From: an uncultured Bacteroidota bacterium
GTDB lineage: Bacteria; Bacteroidota; Bacteroidia; JABEUT01
Assembly: GCA_903916255.1 (NCBI GenBank)
Contig: CAIWVW010000132.1
Coordinates: forward strand, 43,689 to 107,688
DNA: 64,000 nucleotides
Reading direction: 5' to 3'
A program made the position numbers and the translations under genes. Positions 26,156 to 34,460 of the stretch are shown here, one piece after another. The number at the start of each line of letters is the position of its first letter. Position 1 is the stretch's first letter. The notes beneath the pieces were generated by a model that saw only the letters and a list, made by a program, of their open reading frames with translations, did not search any database and was not told where the DNA came from.

Positions 26156-26512
26156 CTAATATTCCTGCAATAATATTTCTGCGGGAACATGTAAGTTTTG
26201 GATGATGCTTTGTATCATCTTTAAAGTGAGTTTGCGTTTCTTGTTTAAAATTTCACTCACTCTTCCTTTTGAGCCAATAATACCTTCCAAATCTTTGTTC
26301 TCCAGCCCTAATTGTTCCATTCTGAATTTAATTGCTTCAATTGGGTCAGGGGCTTCTATCGGGAAATGCTCGTCCTCATATTTTTCAATAAGAATAGAGA
26401 GGAGTTCCAGTTCATCCCCTTCTTTTGTCCCGGGGTTTGAATCAAAAATATCTTCTAAGCGAGCTATTGCTTCTTTATAATCCTTTTCTGTATGGATGGG
26501 TTTAATTTTCAT
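26156..26512 (-). CDS. higA: HigA-type antitoxin with helix-turn-helix
   Basis: The 118-residue protein is of the HigA antitoxin type. An acidic N-terminal half (KIKPIHTEKDYKEAIARLED, then the NPGTKEGDELELLSILIEKY stretch) is followed by an XRE-like HTH (residues about 75-112, LENKDLEGIIGSKGRVSEIL). It would bind the HigB toxin and repress the shared promoter. It is the second gene of the pair, 3 bp after the toxin gene, which is the usual toxin-first order of higBA. The gene ends 21 bp before dxr on the same strand, so some readthrough is possible. Confidence 0.9.
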   Translation of the reverse strand: MKIKPIHTEKDYKEAIARLEDIFDSNPGTKEGDELELLSILIEKYEDEHFPIEAPDPIEAIKFRMEQLGLENKDLEGIIGSKGRVSEILNKKRKLTLKMIQSIIQNLHVPAEILLQEY

Positions 26513-26515
26513 ATT

Positions 26516-26809
26516 CTATATTGTTGTGGCGTTTATTTTATCGTATTCAGAATGGGTCCCTATAAATCGTATCCAGACTATTTGGTATTTATAATTTATC
26601 TTCACAATTAAGCGATAGTTGTTTCCTTTAATATTAAATACTACACGGTTGTCCATAAGAAAACTAGCGCTCGGGTATTCTCTTTTAATATCGTTAGTTG
26701 TTTTCCATTGCACACGTTTACATTCCGCATACCATGATTTCAGGGCCTGTTCACAATCACCGTGCTTTAACCAAAAATCTTTTAACCGCTTTTTTGTTAT
26801 TATCCTCAC
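26516..26809 (-). CDS. higB: HigB-type mRNA interferase toxin
   Basis: I start this gene at GTG 26807-26809, giving a 97-residue protein beginning (M)RIITKKRLKDFWLKHGD. This matches the normal start of HigB-family toxins; the longer frame to 26908 adds an implausible leader. Family features include SWYAECKRVQW, the DNRVVFNIKGNNYRLIVKIN strand pair and the C-terminal VWIRFIGTHSEYDKI with its conserved GTHxEYD. HigB toxins cleave mRNA on the ribosome. The promoter should lie between 26809 and the divergent gene at 26896. Confidence 0.9.
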   Translation of the reverse strand: MRIITKKRLKDFWLKHGDCEQALKSWYAECKRVQWKTTNDIKREYPSASFLMDNRVVFNIKGNNYRLIVKINYKYQIVWIRFIGTHSEYDKINATTI

Positions 26810-26895
26810 CTTAAATTTATGAATGCAAAGATACGAAAAGTTCCCAAAATGGGAATATGATTTATTGGCAGTGAAAGAAATTGTAAATTTGACGG

Positions 26896-27147
26896 ATGCA
26901 AAAAGCATTCATTTTTATAAAAAATTGGATTTCAAACAATAAGGAAACTTGTTTTTGGATATTTGCCTTTAGGACAGTAGTAGGCTTGAAACCGCTGCTT
27001 TTTCCTGAACCGGGATATAGAGCTGCGGAGCTAATGGATTATGTTGTGTATTTTTGGGATTGTATTTGGAGCGGCGTTGTTCTAATCTTATTTTATGCAT
27101 TAATGAGATATTTATGGCGTAGAAGCAAGAGTTTATTTTCAAAATAG
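26896..27147 (+). CDS. Small membrane protein of unknown function
   Basis: The 83-residue ORF, starting MQKAFIFIKNWISNNKETC, has two likely membrane segments (CFWIFAFRTVVGLKPLLF and YVVYFWDCIWSGVVLILFYA) and a basic tail (RRSKSLFSK). No family is recognised. It ends 8 bp before the start of the 2-hydroxyacid dehydrogenase gene on the same strand, so the two may be cotranscribed. It is divergent from higBA. Length and composition are acceptable for a real gene, but I have no homology evidence. Confidence 0.5.
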   Translation: MQKAFIFIKNWISNNKETCFWIFAFRTVVGLKPLLFPEPGYRAAELMDYVVYFWDCIWSGVVLILFYALMRYLWRRSKSLFSK

Positions 27148-27155
27148 TTTTCATC

Positions 27156-28103
27156 ATGCCCACCCCCATCAACATCCTCTTTATTGATTCTGTTCATCCT
27201 TTATTGCAAAAGGAATTGGAAGAACGCGGATTTATTTGCCATTTGCAATATGAGTGGAGCCGAGAGAAAATAGGGGAGGAGTTGCATAAATTTGATGGGG
27301 TGGTTATCCGCAGCCGTGTTAAGCTGGACAAAGAATTAATAGATAAAGGCAGTAACCTGAAATTCATTGCCCGTGCCGGTGCAGGAATGGAAAATATTGA
27401 TGTGGCTTATGCCGAAAGCAAGGGTATAAAATGTTTGCCAAGCGCAGAAGGTAATCGTGATGCCGTTGGCGAACATGCCTTGGGAATGCTGCTCTGTTTG
27501 TTCAATAATATAATTCGTGCAGACCGCGAAGTGCGTGAAGGATTATGGGTTAGGGAAGGTAATAGAGGAGTGGAGTTGCATGGAAAGACAGTCGGAATTA
27601 TAGGTTATGGAAATATGGGTAGCGCATTCGCACAACGATTAAAAGGATTTGAATGTAATGTAATCGCCTATGACAAATATAAAAAAGATTACTCCAATGA
27701 ATATGTTCGTGAAGCCACAATGGAAGAGCTTTTTGAAAAGACAGATGTATTGAGTATCCACTTGCCTTTAACCGAAGAAACCAACTATATAATCAATCGT
27801 TCGTTTTTAGAAAAATTCAAAAAAAATATTTTTTTTATAAATACTTCCCGGGGCAAACAGGTGAAGACCGATGACCTTGTGGAATGCATGAAAAACGGGA
27901 AGATACTAGGCGCCTGCATTGATGTAATGGAATATGAAAGCCTCTCATTTGAAGGATTGGATAAAAATAATCTTCCACCTTCATTCCAGTATTTAACACA
28001 AAGCGACCATGTGGTATTAACCCCTCACATTGCAGGCTGGACACATGAATCGAATGAAAAAATTTCGGCTACACTGGCAAGGAAAATATTGGAACTGTTC
28101 TAA
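27156..28103 (+). CDS. D-isomer-specific 2-hydroxyacid dehydrogenase, phosphoglycerate dehydrogenase-like
   Basis: The 315-residue protein has the two-domain NAD-binding fold. The catalytic-domain motif VVIRSRVKLDKELIDKG is near residue 50. The Rossmann motif GKTVGIIGYGNMGSAFAQ (about 144-161) follows EHALGMLLCLFNNI. FINTSRGKQV carries the substrate-binding Arg, and the catalytic His is in LTPHIAGWT. Closest in style to short, ACT-domain-free SerA proteins, which oxidise 3-phosphoglycerate in serine synthesis. Related enzymes act on other 2-hydroxyacids, so I leave the gene symbol empty. No serC or serB lies nearby. Confidence 0.88.
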   Translation: MPTPINILFIDSVHPLLQKELEERGFICHLQYEWSREKIGEELHKFDGVVIRSRVKLDKELIDKGSNLKFIARAGAGMENIDVAYAESKGIKCLPSAEGNRDAVGEHALGMLLCLFNNIIRADREVREGLWVREGNRGVELHGKTVGIIGYGNMGSAFAQRLKGFECNVIAYDKYKKDYSNEYVREATMEELFEKTDVLSIHLPLTEETNYIINRSFLEKFKKNIFFINTSRGKQVKTDDLVECMKNGKILGACIDVMEYESLSFEGLDKNNLPPSFQYLTQSDHVVLTPHIAGWTHESNEKISATLARKILELF

Positions 28104-28219
28104 AACGCAGTAAAATCTACAGGAGTGTTTGTGATGCAAGTCCCTGCATTATTTAAAAACATTGCATATTTTTGACGACTTGAAATTTTATTCTCGCATT
28201 CCAAAACAAAATAGTACCA

Positions 28220-29062
28220 TTGAAAAAATATTTAATCGCTCTTACACTCCTTTGTGTATTTGGCTTTGCATCTTTTGCACAACATTCCGACTCCACCAAG
28301 CATTGCAAACTAAAAATTGTTAAGAATGGCAGCCTTTATGGCTCCTGGGGTTATAACGAGGAGCAATACACCAGCAGCAATCTCTATGTTAGCCAGCCCG
28401 GCATGAACAATAATTTTGTTTATAATAATATTCTGGCTTCCGACCATATTGGTTGGGACCACTTGTTTTCGCTGCAACCTACTATTCCGCAATACAATTA
28501 CCGCCTGGGTTATTTTTTTAATGAGAAGCAGGACCTCGCTATCGAGTTAAATTTCGACCATACCAAATATATAGTTCAGCAGGGGTATAATGTAATAGTA
28601 GCCGGAACACTACATGGCAGAAATGTAGATACAACAGTGTATCTTAATAATTCCACTTTGCGGTATTTTCTAAATAACGGAGCTAATTTCTTCCTGTTCA
28701 ACCTTGTAAAAAAGATTAAAATTGTTTCGACCGCCGATAAAAAATTTGTGGTTGACGGATTGGTGAAGGCCGGTGTGGGCCCATTGATTCCGCATGTGGA
28801 TAATGCCATTTTTGGAACCGATAACAGAAAGCAATTTCAGTTAGGCGGCTGGAACACAGGTGTGGAAGCCACTATTAAAGTTACGCTGTACAAACACATT
28901 TATGTGGAATATTGCAACAAGGTCGATTATGCACGTTATTCACACCTGGAAGTATATAATGGCAGGGCGCACCAGAACTTTGGAACGTATGAGAATATCC
29001 TGAACATTGGATACACTCTTCACCTTCACCATAAAAAATACCCTTTTCAGGAAGGTAAATAA
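28220..29062 (+). CDS. Exported, probably outer-membrane protein of unknown function
   Basis: The 280-residue protein begins at a TTG codon and has a strong signal peptide (KKYLIALTLLCVFGFASFAQ). The mature part contains strand-like aromatic segments (LYGSWGYNEEQYTSSNLYV, YRLGYFFNEKQDLAIELNFD, HIYVEYCNKVDYARYSHLEV) and ends HLHHKKYPFQEGK. It looks like a small outer-membrane barrel. I do not recognise a family. The internal segment GAGFG is absent, so it is not an OmpA-type N-domain. It stands alone, convergent with the MDR oxidoreductase gene. Confidence 0.65.
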   Translation: MKKYLIALTLLCVFGFASFAQHSDSTKHCKLKIVKNGSLYGSWGYNEEQYTSSNLYVSQPGMNNNFVYNNILASDHIGWDHLFSLQPTIPQYNYRLGYFFNEKQDLAIELNFDHTKYIVQQGYNVIVAGTLHGRNVDTTVYLNNSTLRYFLNNGANFFLFNLVKKIKIVSTADKKFVVDGLVKAGVGPLIPHVDNAIFGTDNRKQFQLGGWNTGVEATIKVTLYKHIYVEYCNKVDYARYSHLEVYNGRAHQNFGTYENILNIGYTLHLHHKKYPFQEGK

Positions 29063-29085
29063 AAAAGATTCCGGGCTTACCGTAA

Positions 29086-30054
29086 TCAGGGAATAACCAC
29101 TATCCTTTTCCCATCAGGTACTTCCATATCCCAAAGCCTTTCTATGTCTTTCAAATTGACTTTAATGGTTTCCACTTTCAATTTTCCATCTGCTGCAAGC
29201 TGAAACATTTCGGGCAATATATCTGTAAAGAGCTTATGCACTTGATGTTTCGACCAACTTCCTAATCCGGACCCGGATAACTGCAAATCAACACTCCGTA
29301 AATTAGCGGCAGACAATTGGATGAGGTCTCCCGACATAGCACCAACGGAGACATATCTTGTTTTATGTGTAAAAGAACCTTTGCCTTTTAATGTGGCTAA
29401 TAGCATTTCTGCTGTAGGCCCCCATAAATAATCAAGAATTATATCGATGGGGGAGTTGGTATGAACCTCTTTTAATTGAGAAAGGATTTTTTCATTGTCT
29501 TGTTTCAGCGAAATAACTTCGTCCGCACCTAAGGCTAATAAATCTTGTAAGGATTTTTGATTTCTTCCGGTTGCAATTACTTTTTTTGCGCCGTAATATT
29601 TTGCAATTTGAACAGCCATCTTGCCGGTAAAACCTGTTGCACCATTTACCAAAACCACATCTCCCGGCTGAACATCTGCCTTGAAACGCAACCCCATTGC
29701 CGACCCAATTACTGCATTTGCCATAGCTGCCGCAGTTGCATCATCTAAATTGTGCGGCAATTTCACCATTCTGTCCTTTTCAATAATTGCTTTCTCTGCA
29801 AGCATTCCTCCGCTACCCATAGAATATACTCTGGTGCCGTCTGCAAGCACTCCAACACCATCGCCGCCCGGTATCTTTGCGGTCTTTTTATCGTCAGCAG
29901 AATAATGCGTACCTCTTGCTATGCCTCTGTCAAGGTGTTTAATTGCAGCGGCCTTTACAGTAATGAGTAATTCATTTTCATTCTGAACTACGGGTTCATC
30001 CACATCTGTATATTCGGGCATGGCACCTGCTTTGTATATAACGGCTGCTTTCAT
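29086..30054 (-). CDS. MDR-family quinone-oxidoreductase-like protein
   Basis: The 322-residue protein belongs to the zinc-independent branch of the medium-chain dehydrogenase/reductase family. It has an N-terminal GroES-like domain (KAAVIYKAGAMPEY, IPGGDGVGVLADGTRVY) and an NAD(P)-binding domain with VLVNGATGFTGKMAVQIAKY (about residue 130), then ALGADEVISLK. No structural or catalytic zinc ligands are evident. It starts 2 bp after the TPR protein gene and is the last gene of the TonB receptor / TPR / MDR unit. A role in reducing quinones or reactive carbonyls is only suggested by family. Confidence 0.87.
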   Translation of the reverse strand: MKAAVIYKAGAMPEYTDVDEPVVQNENELLITVKAAAIKHLDRGIARGTHYSADDKKTAKIPGGDGVGVLADGTRVYSMGSGGMLAEKAIIEKDRMVKLPHNLDDATAAAMANAVIGSAMGLRFKADVQPGDVVLVNGATGFTGKMAVQIAKYYGAKKVIATGRNQKSLQDLLALGADEVISLKQDNEKILSQLKEVHTNSPIDIILDYLWGPTAEMLLATLKGKGSFTHKTRYVSVGAMSGDLIQLSAANLRSVDLQLSGSGLGSWSKHQVHKLFTDILPEMFQLAADGKLKVETIKVNLKDIERLWDMEVPDGKRIVVIP

Positions 30055-30056
30055 AT

Positions 30057-30710
30057 TTATTTTCCCATTTTATCATGGCACTGTTTCATCATGTCTTCAG
30101 TCACCTTTTTACCCCAATGCGGTTTACGAATATCCTTGCTGTCATTGGCAAATAAGGCCTCCGCCTTTTCGTAAAGCGGCAATGCTTTATCCGGCCCGCC
30201 GCCAAAAAGCTTAGGTGTATAAAAGAAGGAATTGCCCTGTAGAAAATATAACCGCGGATTATTCGGGTTGAGTTTTTTAGCGGTTGCGAAATAGGCATTA
30301 GCTATGGCGCCATATTTTCCGTGACGGCTTGCGGGTGCCACCGAAAGCCTTGCCTGGGCCAATGCGCCGCCCAGCACAGCCACTTCATCATTGGTGGAAT
30401 CCATCGATTCTATTTTCTTAAAAAAAGCATCGGCTTCATCCAGCATAGGGTCTTTGTTATCTTTTTTAGGCTCCTGGTAAGAGAGCACAGAAATGCTCCA
30501 TGCGGCATAATAATTGGCCAGCCAGTTATCCGGGTTTTGCTTTGCAATAAGTTTAAACTGGTTGCTTGCGAAAAGATATTGAGGGTAAGTTTTTGCCGAA
30601 TCAAAAGCGGCGAAAGTCTGCATAAGCATGGTATCAACCGATTGCGATTTTCCATTTAAAGAAAAAAGAAAATTACATGCTATAGCAGAAATAAAAAATA
30701 GTTTTTTCAT
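30057..30710 (-). CDS. Exported TPR-like protein
   Basis: The 217-residue protein has a signal peptide (MKKLFFISAIACNFLFSLNG) followed by helical hairpin repeats resembling tetratricopeptide repeats: NQFKLIAKQNPDNWLANYYA, ANAYFATAKKLNPNNPRLYFLQG and GPDKALPLYEKAEALFAND. Such proteins usually form scaffolds in the periplasm. It starts 7 bp after the TonB receptor gene stop and is followed 2 bp later by the MDR gene, so all three are one unit. It may assist the receptor; a direct interaction is speculation. Confidence 0.75.
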   Translation of the reverse strand: MKKLFFISAIACNFLFSLNGKSQSVDTMLMQTFAAFDSAKTYPQYLFASNQFKLIAKQNPDNWLANYYAAWSISVLSYQEPKKDNKDPMLDEADAFFKKIESMDSTNDEVAVLGGALAQARLSVAPASRHGKYGAIANAYFATAKKLNPNNPRLYFLQGNSFFYTPKLFGGGPDKALPLYEKAEALFANDSKDIRKPHWGKKVTEDMMKQCHDKMGK

Positions 30711-30717
30711 GGATAAA

Positions 30718-32892
30718 TTAATTGAGTTCGTCTTTTTTATAAGGTGTTAAAGATATTAATACTCCGGTAAAGAAACTGCGGTATAGTGCCGGAACCATAG
30801 GAATCTTTACTTGTCCGTTATCGGAATAATAGTAACCCAGCACATTCGGGTTATTCGTTAAGTTATCAATTCCAATATAGAATACCCCGAACACTTTTTT
30901 AAGCCTGAATAAGTAACTTAAACTGGCCGATAAATCTTGGTATGCCGGTGTAATATCACCCAAAAATGTAGGATTATCGGGGTTATAGTAGGGTTTTCCG
31001 GAGGCATAGGCGTAGGTAAGAGAGATATTAATGCCCGGCTTGTCGAAGAAGTATTTGGTTACAATATTCAGGTTATTTTTAGACACGAAATCGGGAGTGG
31101 CTTCAGTAATGTAATTAGCATAAAACCTTTTGGTATCAATATAACTGTAAGATATCCAATAGTCGAAATTCTTTATACTTTTTTTATCGCGCCAGAAAAC
31201 ATCCAGCCCTTTGGCATAGCCGTATCCGTTATTGTTTACGGGCCAGTAAAAAGGACGGAAGGGGTTGGGGTCGTAAGGCCCTTCGGTTTGTTCAAGTATC
31301 AAATCGGTATATGATTTATAGTATCCCTCTACCCGGAAAGTCCTGTCATCCTTGGTATATTGGTAATCGAGGATGTAATGGGTAGCTTCCTGAAAATTGG
31401 TTTTGGTATCGCCGAATAATAAATATTTCTCGTTTGGGTCCTGGTAAAACATGCCATATGCTGCCGAAATCTGCCCATATTTATTCAGTCGTATAGCTGC
31501 CGAAATACGCGGTGCAAGGTCAGTCTTCATTAATAACTGGCTATACTCATATCGCACACCTGCTTTCAATCCGAACCAGCTTATCGGTTTCCATTCCCCT
31601 TCCGCATAAGCGGCGCTTAGCATTTCGGTAAATGCCAGATTTATGGAATCATATTGTTGTTTTTCCGAATAGCGCGATATTTCTGTTCCCACACAGCCGG
31701 ATAATTTTTTTGAGAAATATTCATCCAACTCAATTCTGCATTCTTCCCGTTCATCCTGCTTATCGAAATTTTGGCCTCCCCATTTCACACTATCTCCATT
31801 TTGGGAATAGGATGATGAAATGATTATAGCTGTTTTTTCGCTGAAGAAATGGCGGTAATAAAGGCTTCCGGCAGCATAGAAATTCCGCAAGTTGAACGAC
31901 AAAGTTGTATCGGGTTGGTTGGGGTCAATAACCTGTGTTCCGCTTTTATACTGAGTATAATTTCCCGAAATTTTCAGCAAATCGCCTTTTGCATTGGTCC
32001 ATATATAGCGGGCATTGCCTCCAACTCCAACCGGGGGCTGATAAAAATCAATATTGGTTTTCATAAGGCCATAAAAGGGTTGTGTATTCGTATAATTAAG
32101 GCCGCCTTCCAATGTAGAATGCGCCCATAGTTTAGTGCCCGAAACGTCGACCCCTGCCATATTTACTCCGGCATTAATGGTTGATTTTTCCGGTAAATCG
32201 TTGGTAGATAAATCCAATATTCCCGACAAGGCCTGCCCATATTTTGCACTGTAGCCTCCGCTGCTGAAGGAGATACCGCTGAACTCATAAGGCCCGAAAC
32301 GGGTACGCTGCGCAACGCCCGGCACAGGGCTGAAGAAGGGGTCCTGAACGACCAACCCATCTACAATTACAGCTGACTCGGATGCATCTCCGCCGCGGAC
32401 AAATAACCCATTCTGGGTTGGGTTTTTTTGCGTTCCGGGCAAGGTTTGTATGGCTCCAACCACATCCCCATTTGCACCCGCGGTAGTGTATACATCAAGG
32501 GTAGTCAGTACAGCCACTTTCCTGTCATTACTGGCTGAAATGGCTCCGGGCGCCACAACCACTTCATCCAGTTTACTGGAATTTGATTTTAGCAACAGGT
32601 TAACCACATAGTTTTTACCACTGTCTGGTACCAGATTAAAGGTAGTTGTATCATACCCCAAAGCAGTGGCAACAACGGTAAGGTTTTCTTTTTTGTAGGA
32701 GTGTAATTTATAATATCCCCCGGAATCGGTAAGGGCGCCGTCAATGGTGTTTTTAATGTATACGGTAGCATAAGGGACGGCTTTATTCTTGCCTTCGGTA
32801 ACTCGGCCTTTAATAATTATTTGTGCGGAAACAGCCCACGATTGCGATAAGAGTATTCCGGCTAAAAGTGTTTGCAGATATTGTTTTTTCAT
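30718..32892 (-). CDS. TonB-dependent outer-membrane receptor 1
   Basis: The 724-residue receptor has a signal peptide (about 23 residues) and a carboxypeptidase-regulatory-like domain (IIIKGRVTEGKNKAVPYATV to about residue 105). The plug domain includes VVGAIQTLPGTQKNPTQNG, LFVRGGDASESAVIVDG and YSAKYGQALSGILDLSTND. A 22-strand barrel is expected after that, ending in a short hydrophilic tail (TPYKKDELN). It imports an unknown ligand using energy from TonB-ExbBD. Its upstream region repeats that of the LytTR two-component operon next door, and it heads a unit with a TPR protein and an MDR oxidoreductase. Substrate cannot be told from sequence; no SusD partner is present. Confidence 0.93.
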   Translation of the reverse strand: MKKQYLQTLLAGILLSQSWAVSAQIIIKGRVTEGKNKAVPYATVYIKNTIDGALTDSGGYYKLHSYKKENLTVVATALGYDTTTFNLVPDSGKNYVVNLLLKSNSSKLDEVVVAPGAISASNDRKVAVLTTLDVYTTAGANGDVVGAIQTLPGTQKNPTQNGLFVRGGDASESAVIVDGLVVQDPFFSPVPGVAQRTRFGPYEFSGISFSSGGYSAKYGQALSGILDLSTNDLPEKSTINAGVNMAGVDVSGTKLWAHSTLEGGLNYTNTQPFYGLMKTNIDFYQPPVGVGGNARYIWTNAKGDLLKISGNYTQYKSGTQVIDPNQPDTTLSFNLRNFYAAGSLYYRHFFSEKTAIIISSSYSQNGDSVKWGGQNFDKQDEREECRIELDEYFSKKLSGCVGTEISRYSEKQQYDSINLAFTEMLSAAYAEGEWKPISWFGLKAGVRYEYSQLLMKTDLAPRISAAIRLNKYGQISAAYGMFYQDPNEKYLLFGDTKTNFQEATHYILDYQYTKDDRTFRVEGYYKSYTDLILEQTEGPYDPNPFRPFYWPVNNNGYGYAKGLDVFWRDKKSIKNFDYWISYSYIDTKRFYANYITEATPDFVSKNNLNIVTKYFFDKPGINISLTYAYASGKPYYNPDNPTFLGDITPAYQDLSASLSYLFRLKKVFGVFYIGIDNLTNNPNVLGYYYSDNGQVKIPMVPALYRSFFTGVLISLTPYKKDELN

Positions 32893-32912
32893 CTGTTTTA
32901 ATTTTGATGATG

Positions 32913-32997
32913 CAAAACTATAGAGGCAATAAGCGGAGCGTTAATACAATTAGGTACAAGCATAGGGGAAGTAGGTAAATTGAGGGGTTTTGTCGGT
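32913..32997 (-). promoter_or_regulatory. Promoter and triple 21-bp-phased operator of TonB receptor 1
   Basis: On the minus strand a -7 box TAGTTTTG (32920 to 32913) lies 20 bp before the start codon, with ATTAAC (32945-32940) at about -33. Upstream, three direct repeats start at 32950, 32971 and 32992 (plus-strand reading TTAGGT, GTAGGT, GTCGGT), each exactly 21 bp apart. This equals the spacing of LytTR-type binding sites (9-bp repeats with 12-bp gaps). The same arrangement precedes the LiaF-like gene at 36343-36428, and a LytTR regulator gene lies between. Confidence 0.7.
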
Positions 32998-33025
32998 GAG
33001 CGGAGTAAATAATTTTTCAATCGGA

Positions 33026-33247
33026 TTATTCTAAAATAGCGCCTTTAAAATTATTCTTTTGCAGAATTTCAAAAACTAGTCCGGCATCCACTTTGCCGCT
33101 TGCATTCTCAATGCGTAACACTTTGTCACAATCTTCCAAATCGAAATTGCATTTGTAATCCGGTTGATGCACACCAATTTCCTCAAGTATTACTTTGGCG
33201 GCCCGCTTGCTGTGTACATTAGTTTTAAATACTTCTACCATTCCCAT
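33026..33247 (-). CDS. Small ferredoxin-fold (HMA-like) protein
   Basis: The 73-residue protein starts MGMVEVFKTNV; the second Met is an alternative start. The order of predicted elements (EVFKTNV strand, SKRAAKVILEEIG helix, DYKCNFDLEDCDKVLRIE strands, AGLVFEILQKNNF helix, KGAILE strand) fits a beta-alpha-beta-beta-alpha-beta fold like heavy-metal-associated domains. The CxxC metal-binding loop is missing; two Cys lie elsewhere (in YKCNFDLEDCD). It is the last gene of the LiaF / kinase / SRPBCC / regulator unit, 13 bp after the regulator gene. Whether it binds metal is open. Confidence 0.65.
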   Translation of the reverse strand: MGMVEVFKTNVHSKRAAKVILEEIGVHQPDYKCNFDLEDCDKVLRIENASGKVDAGLVFEILQKNNFKGAILE

Positions 33248-33260
33248 TTAACGATAAATT

Positions 33261-34007
33261 TTATAGTCCGAGTATAGATTTAAGTTTAGGATATCCCGTT
33301 TTGCTGATGGGTATTTTTTCACCCGATTTTAATATGGCAATGTGCCCGTCTTTTTCATAAGGCTCTATTCTGGTTACCTGTTGCACCTGCACGATATAGG
33401 AGCGGTGCACCCTTACAAATTGAGATTGGTCCATCACGTTTTCAAAGTAGCTGATGGTTTTCTTTTTCAGGAATGAGCCATCTTTTGTAAAGATTTTTAC
33501 GTAGTCGTCATCCGATTGAATATAGAGTATTTCATGCATGGGAATAATGCGGATGTTGTTACCCGTTTTCACCACCACGCGATTATGTTGTTCTGGTAAA
33601 AGTGTAAATGTTTCTTCATTCAATTCCCGCAGGCCCGGGTTGGGAAGGGTGGTGCTGTGGTGCTTATGCCATTTTTGCACAGCCTTGTCAAATCGCTCTC
33701 TGCTAAAGGGTTTCAACAGGTAATCAATGGCATGAGATTCGAATGCTTTTATTGCATATTCATCGAATGCTGTGGTAAAAATTACGGCGGGAGGAGTGGT
33801 CAATAATTCCAGCATTTCAAAGCCGTTTATTTTGGGCATCTGCACATCCAGAAAAATTAAATCGGGCTGAAACTGGGTTATGGCTTTCACGCCTTCAAAA
33901 CCATCGCCGCATTCTGCCACCACGGTTAAAAAGGCGTAGGCGTGCAGGTATTCTTTTATCAAATCCCTTGCCAGGGGCTCATCATCAATAATAATTACTT
34001 TAATCAT
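33261..34007 (-). CDS. LytTR-family response regulator
   Basis: The 248-residue protein has an N-terminal receiver domain: acidic pair in VIIIDDEPLA, phospho-acceptor Asp in DLIFLDVQMPKINGFEML, and Lys in IDYLLKPFSRERF. A C-terminal LytTR DNA-binding domain follows (residues about 140-245, EILYIQSDDDYVKIFTKDG, FVRVHRSYIVQVQQV). LytTR domains bind direct repeats spaced by two helical turns, and such repeats precede both its own operon and the TonB receptor unit. Its ATG overlaps the SRPBCC stop by four bases (ATGA). The cognate kinase is the gene at 34461. Confidence 0.95.
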   Translation of the reverse strand: MIKVIIIDDEPLARDLIKEYLHAYAFLTVVAECGDGFEGVKAITQFQPDLIFLDVQMPKINGFEMLELLTTPPAVIFTTAFDEYAIKAFESHAIDYLLKPFSRERFDKAVQKWHKHHSTTLPNPGLRELNEETFTLLPEQHNRVVVKTGNNIRIIPMHEILYIQSDDDYVKIFTKDGSFLKKKTISYFENVMDQSQFVRVHRSYIVQVQQVTRIEPYEKDGHIAILKSGEKIPISKTGYPKLKSILGL

Positions 34008-34459
34008 ACGCTGAAAATGGGTATTGTTTTTTCGGCAAGTTCTTTCAGTTTTTGGTTCATTTGATTGAAGCCGTCAACGGTATTGGTATCAAGCATCTTT
34101 TTAAATAATGGAATAAGCACACCATTAAATTTTTCACTTTGTTTTAAAGTGGTTGTTCCGTTTCCGTTATCGGTAATTTGAAATGAATGCTCTCCGTCAA
34201 ACAGTCCCTTAAAAAGCAAATGGCCCAACCACCGGAACTCTTTGTTTTTATCGAATGCAAGAACGGTTGGTACAAAGGCCATTGTCTTTGAACCGGGAGG
34301 TTCCAGCTTTACATTTATTTTTTTCCCCACGGCTACATTTCCCGAAAGAGATTTTATAAAAGGATTCCAGTTTGGATAGTTTTCAAAGTCTGTAAGAATG
34401 TTCCAAACTTTCTCCGGCGTGGCGTTTATATTAATTTCTGTTATTATTTCTTTAGCCAT
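34004..34459 (-). CDS. SRPBCC-family (START-like) protein
   Basis: The 151-residue protein has the START/Bet v 1-like pattern: ITEININATPEKVWNILTDF at the start, then YPNWNPFIKSLSGN, and a C-terminal long helix VDGFNQMNQKLKEL. The fold makes a deep hydrophobic pocket for lipids or other small ligands. It lies between the kinase gene (1-bp gap) and the response regulator gene (4-bp overlap), an unusual insertion that suggests it senses or modulates a hydrophobic signal for the system. No catalytic motif is apparent. Confidence 0.85.
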   Translation of the reverse strand: MAKEIITEININATPEKVWNILTDFENYPNWNPFIKSLSGNVAVGKKINVKLEPPGSKTMAFVPTVLAFDKNKEFRWLGHLLFKGLFDGEHSFQITDNGNGTTTLKQSEKFNGVLIPLFKKMLDTNTVDGFNQMNQKLKELAEKTIPIFSV

Positions 34460-34460
34460 A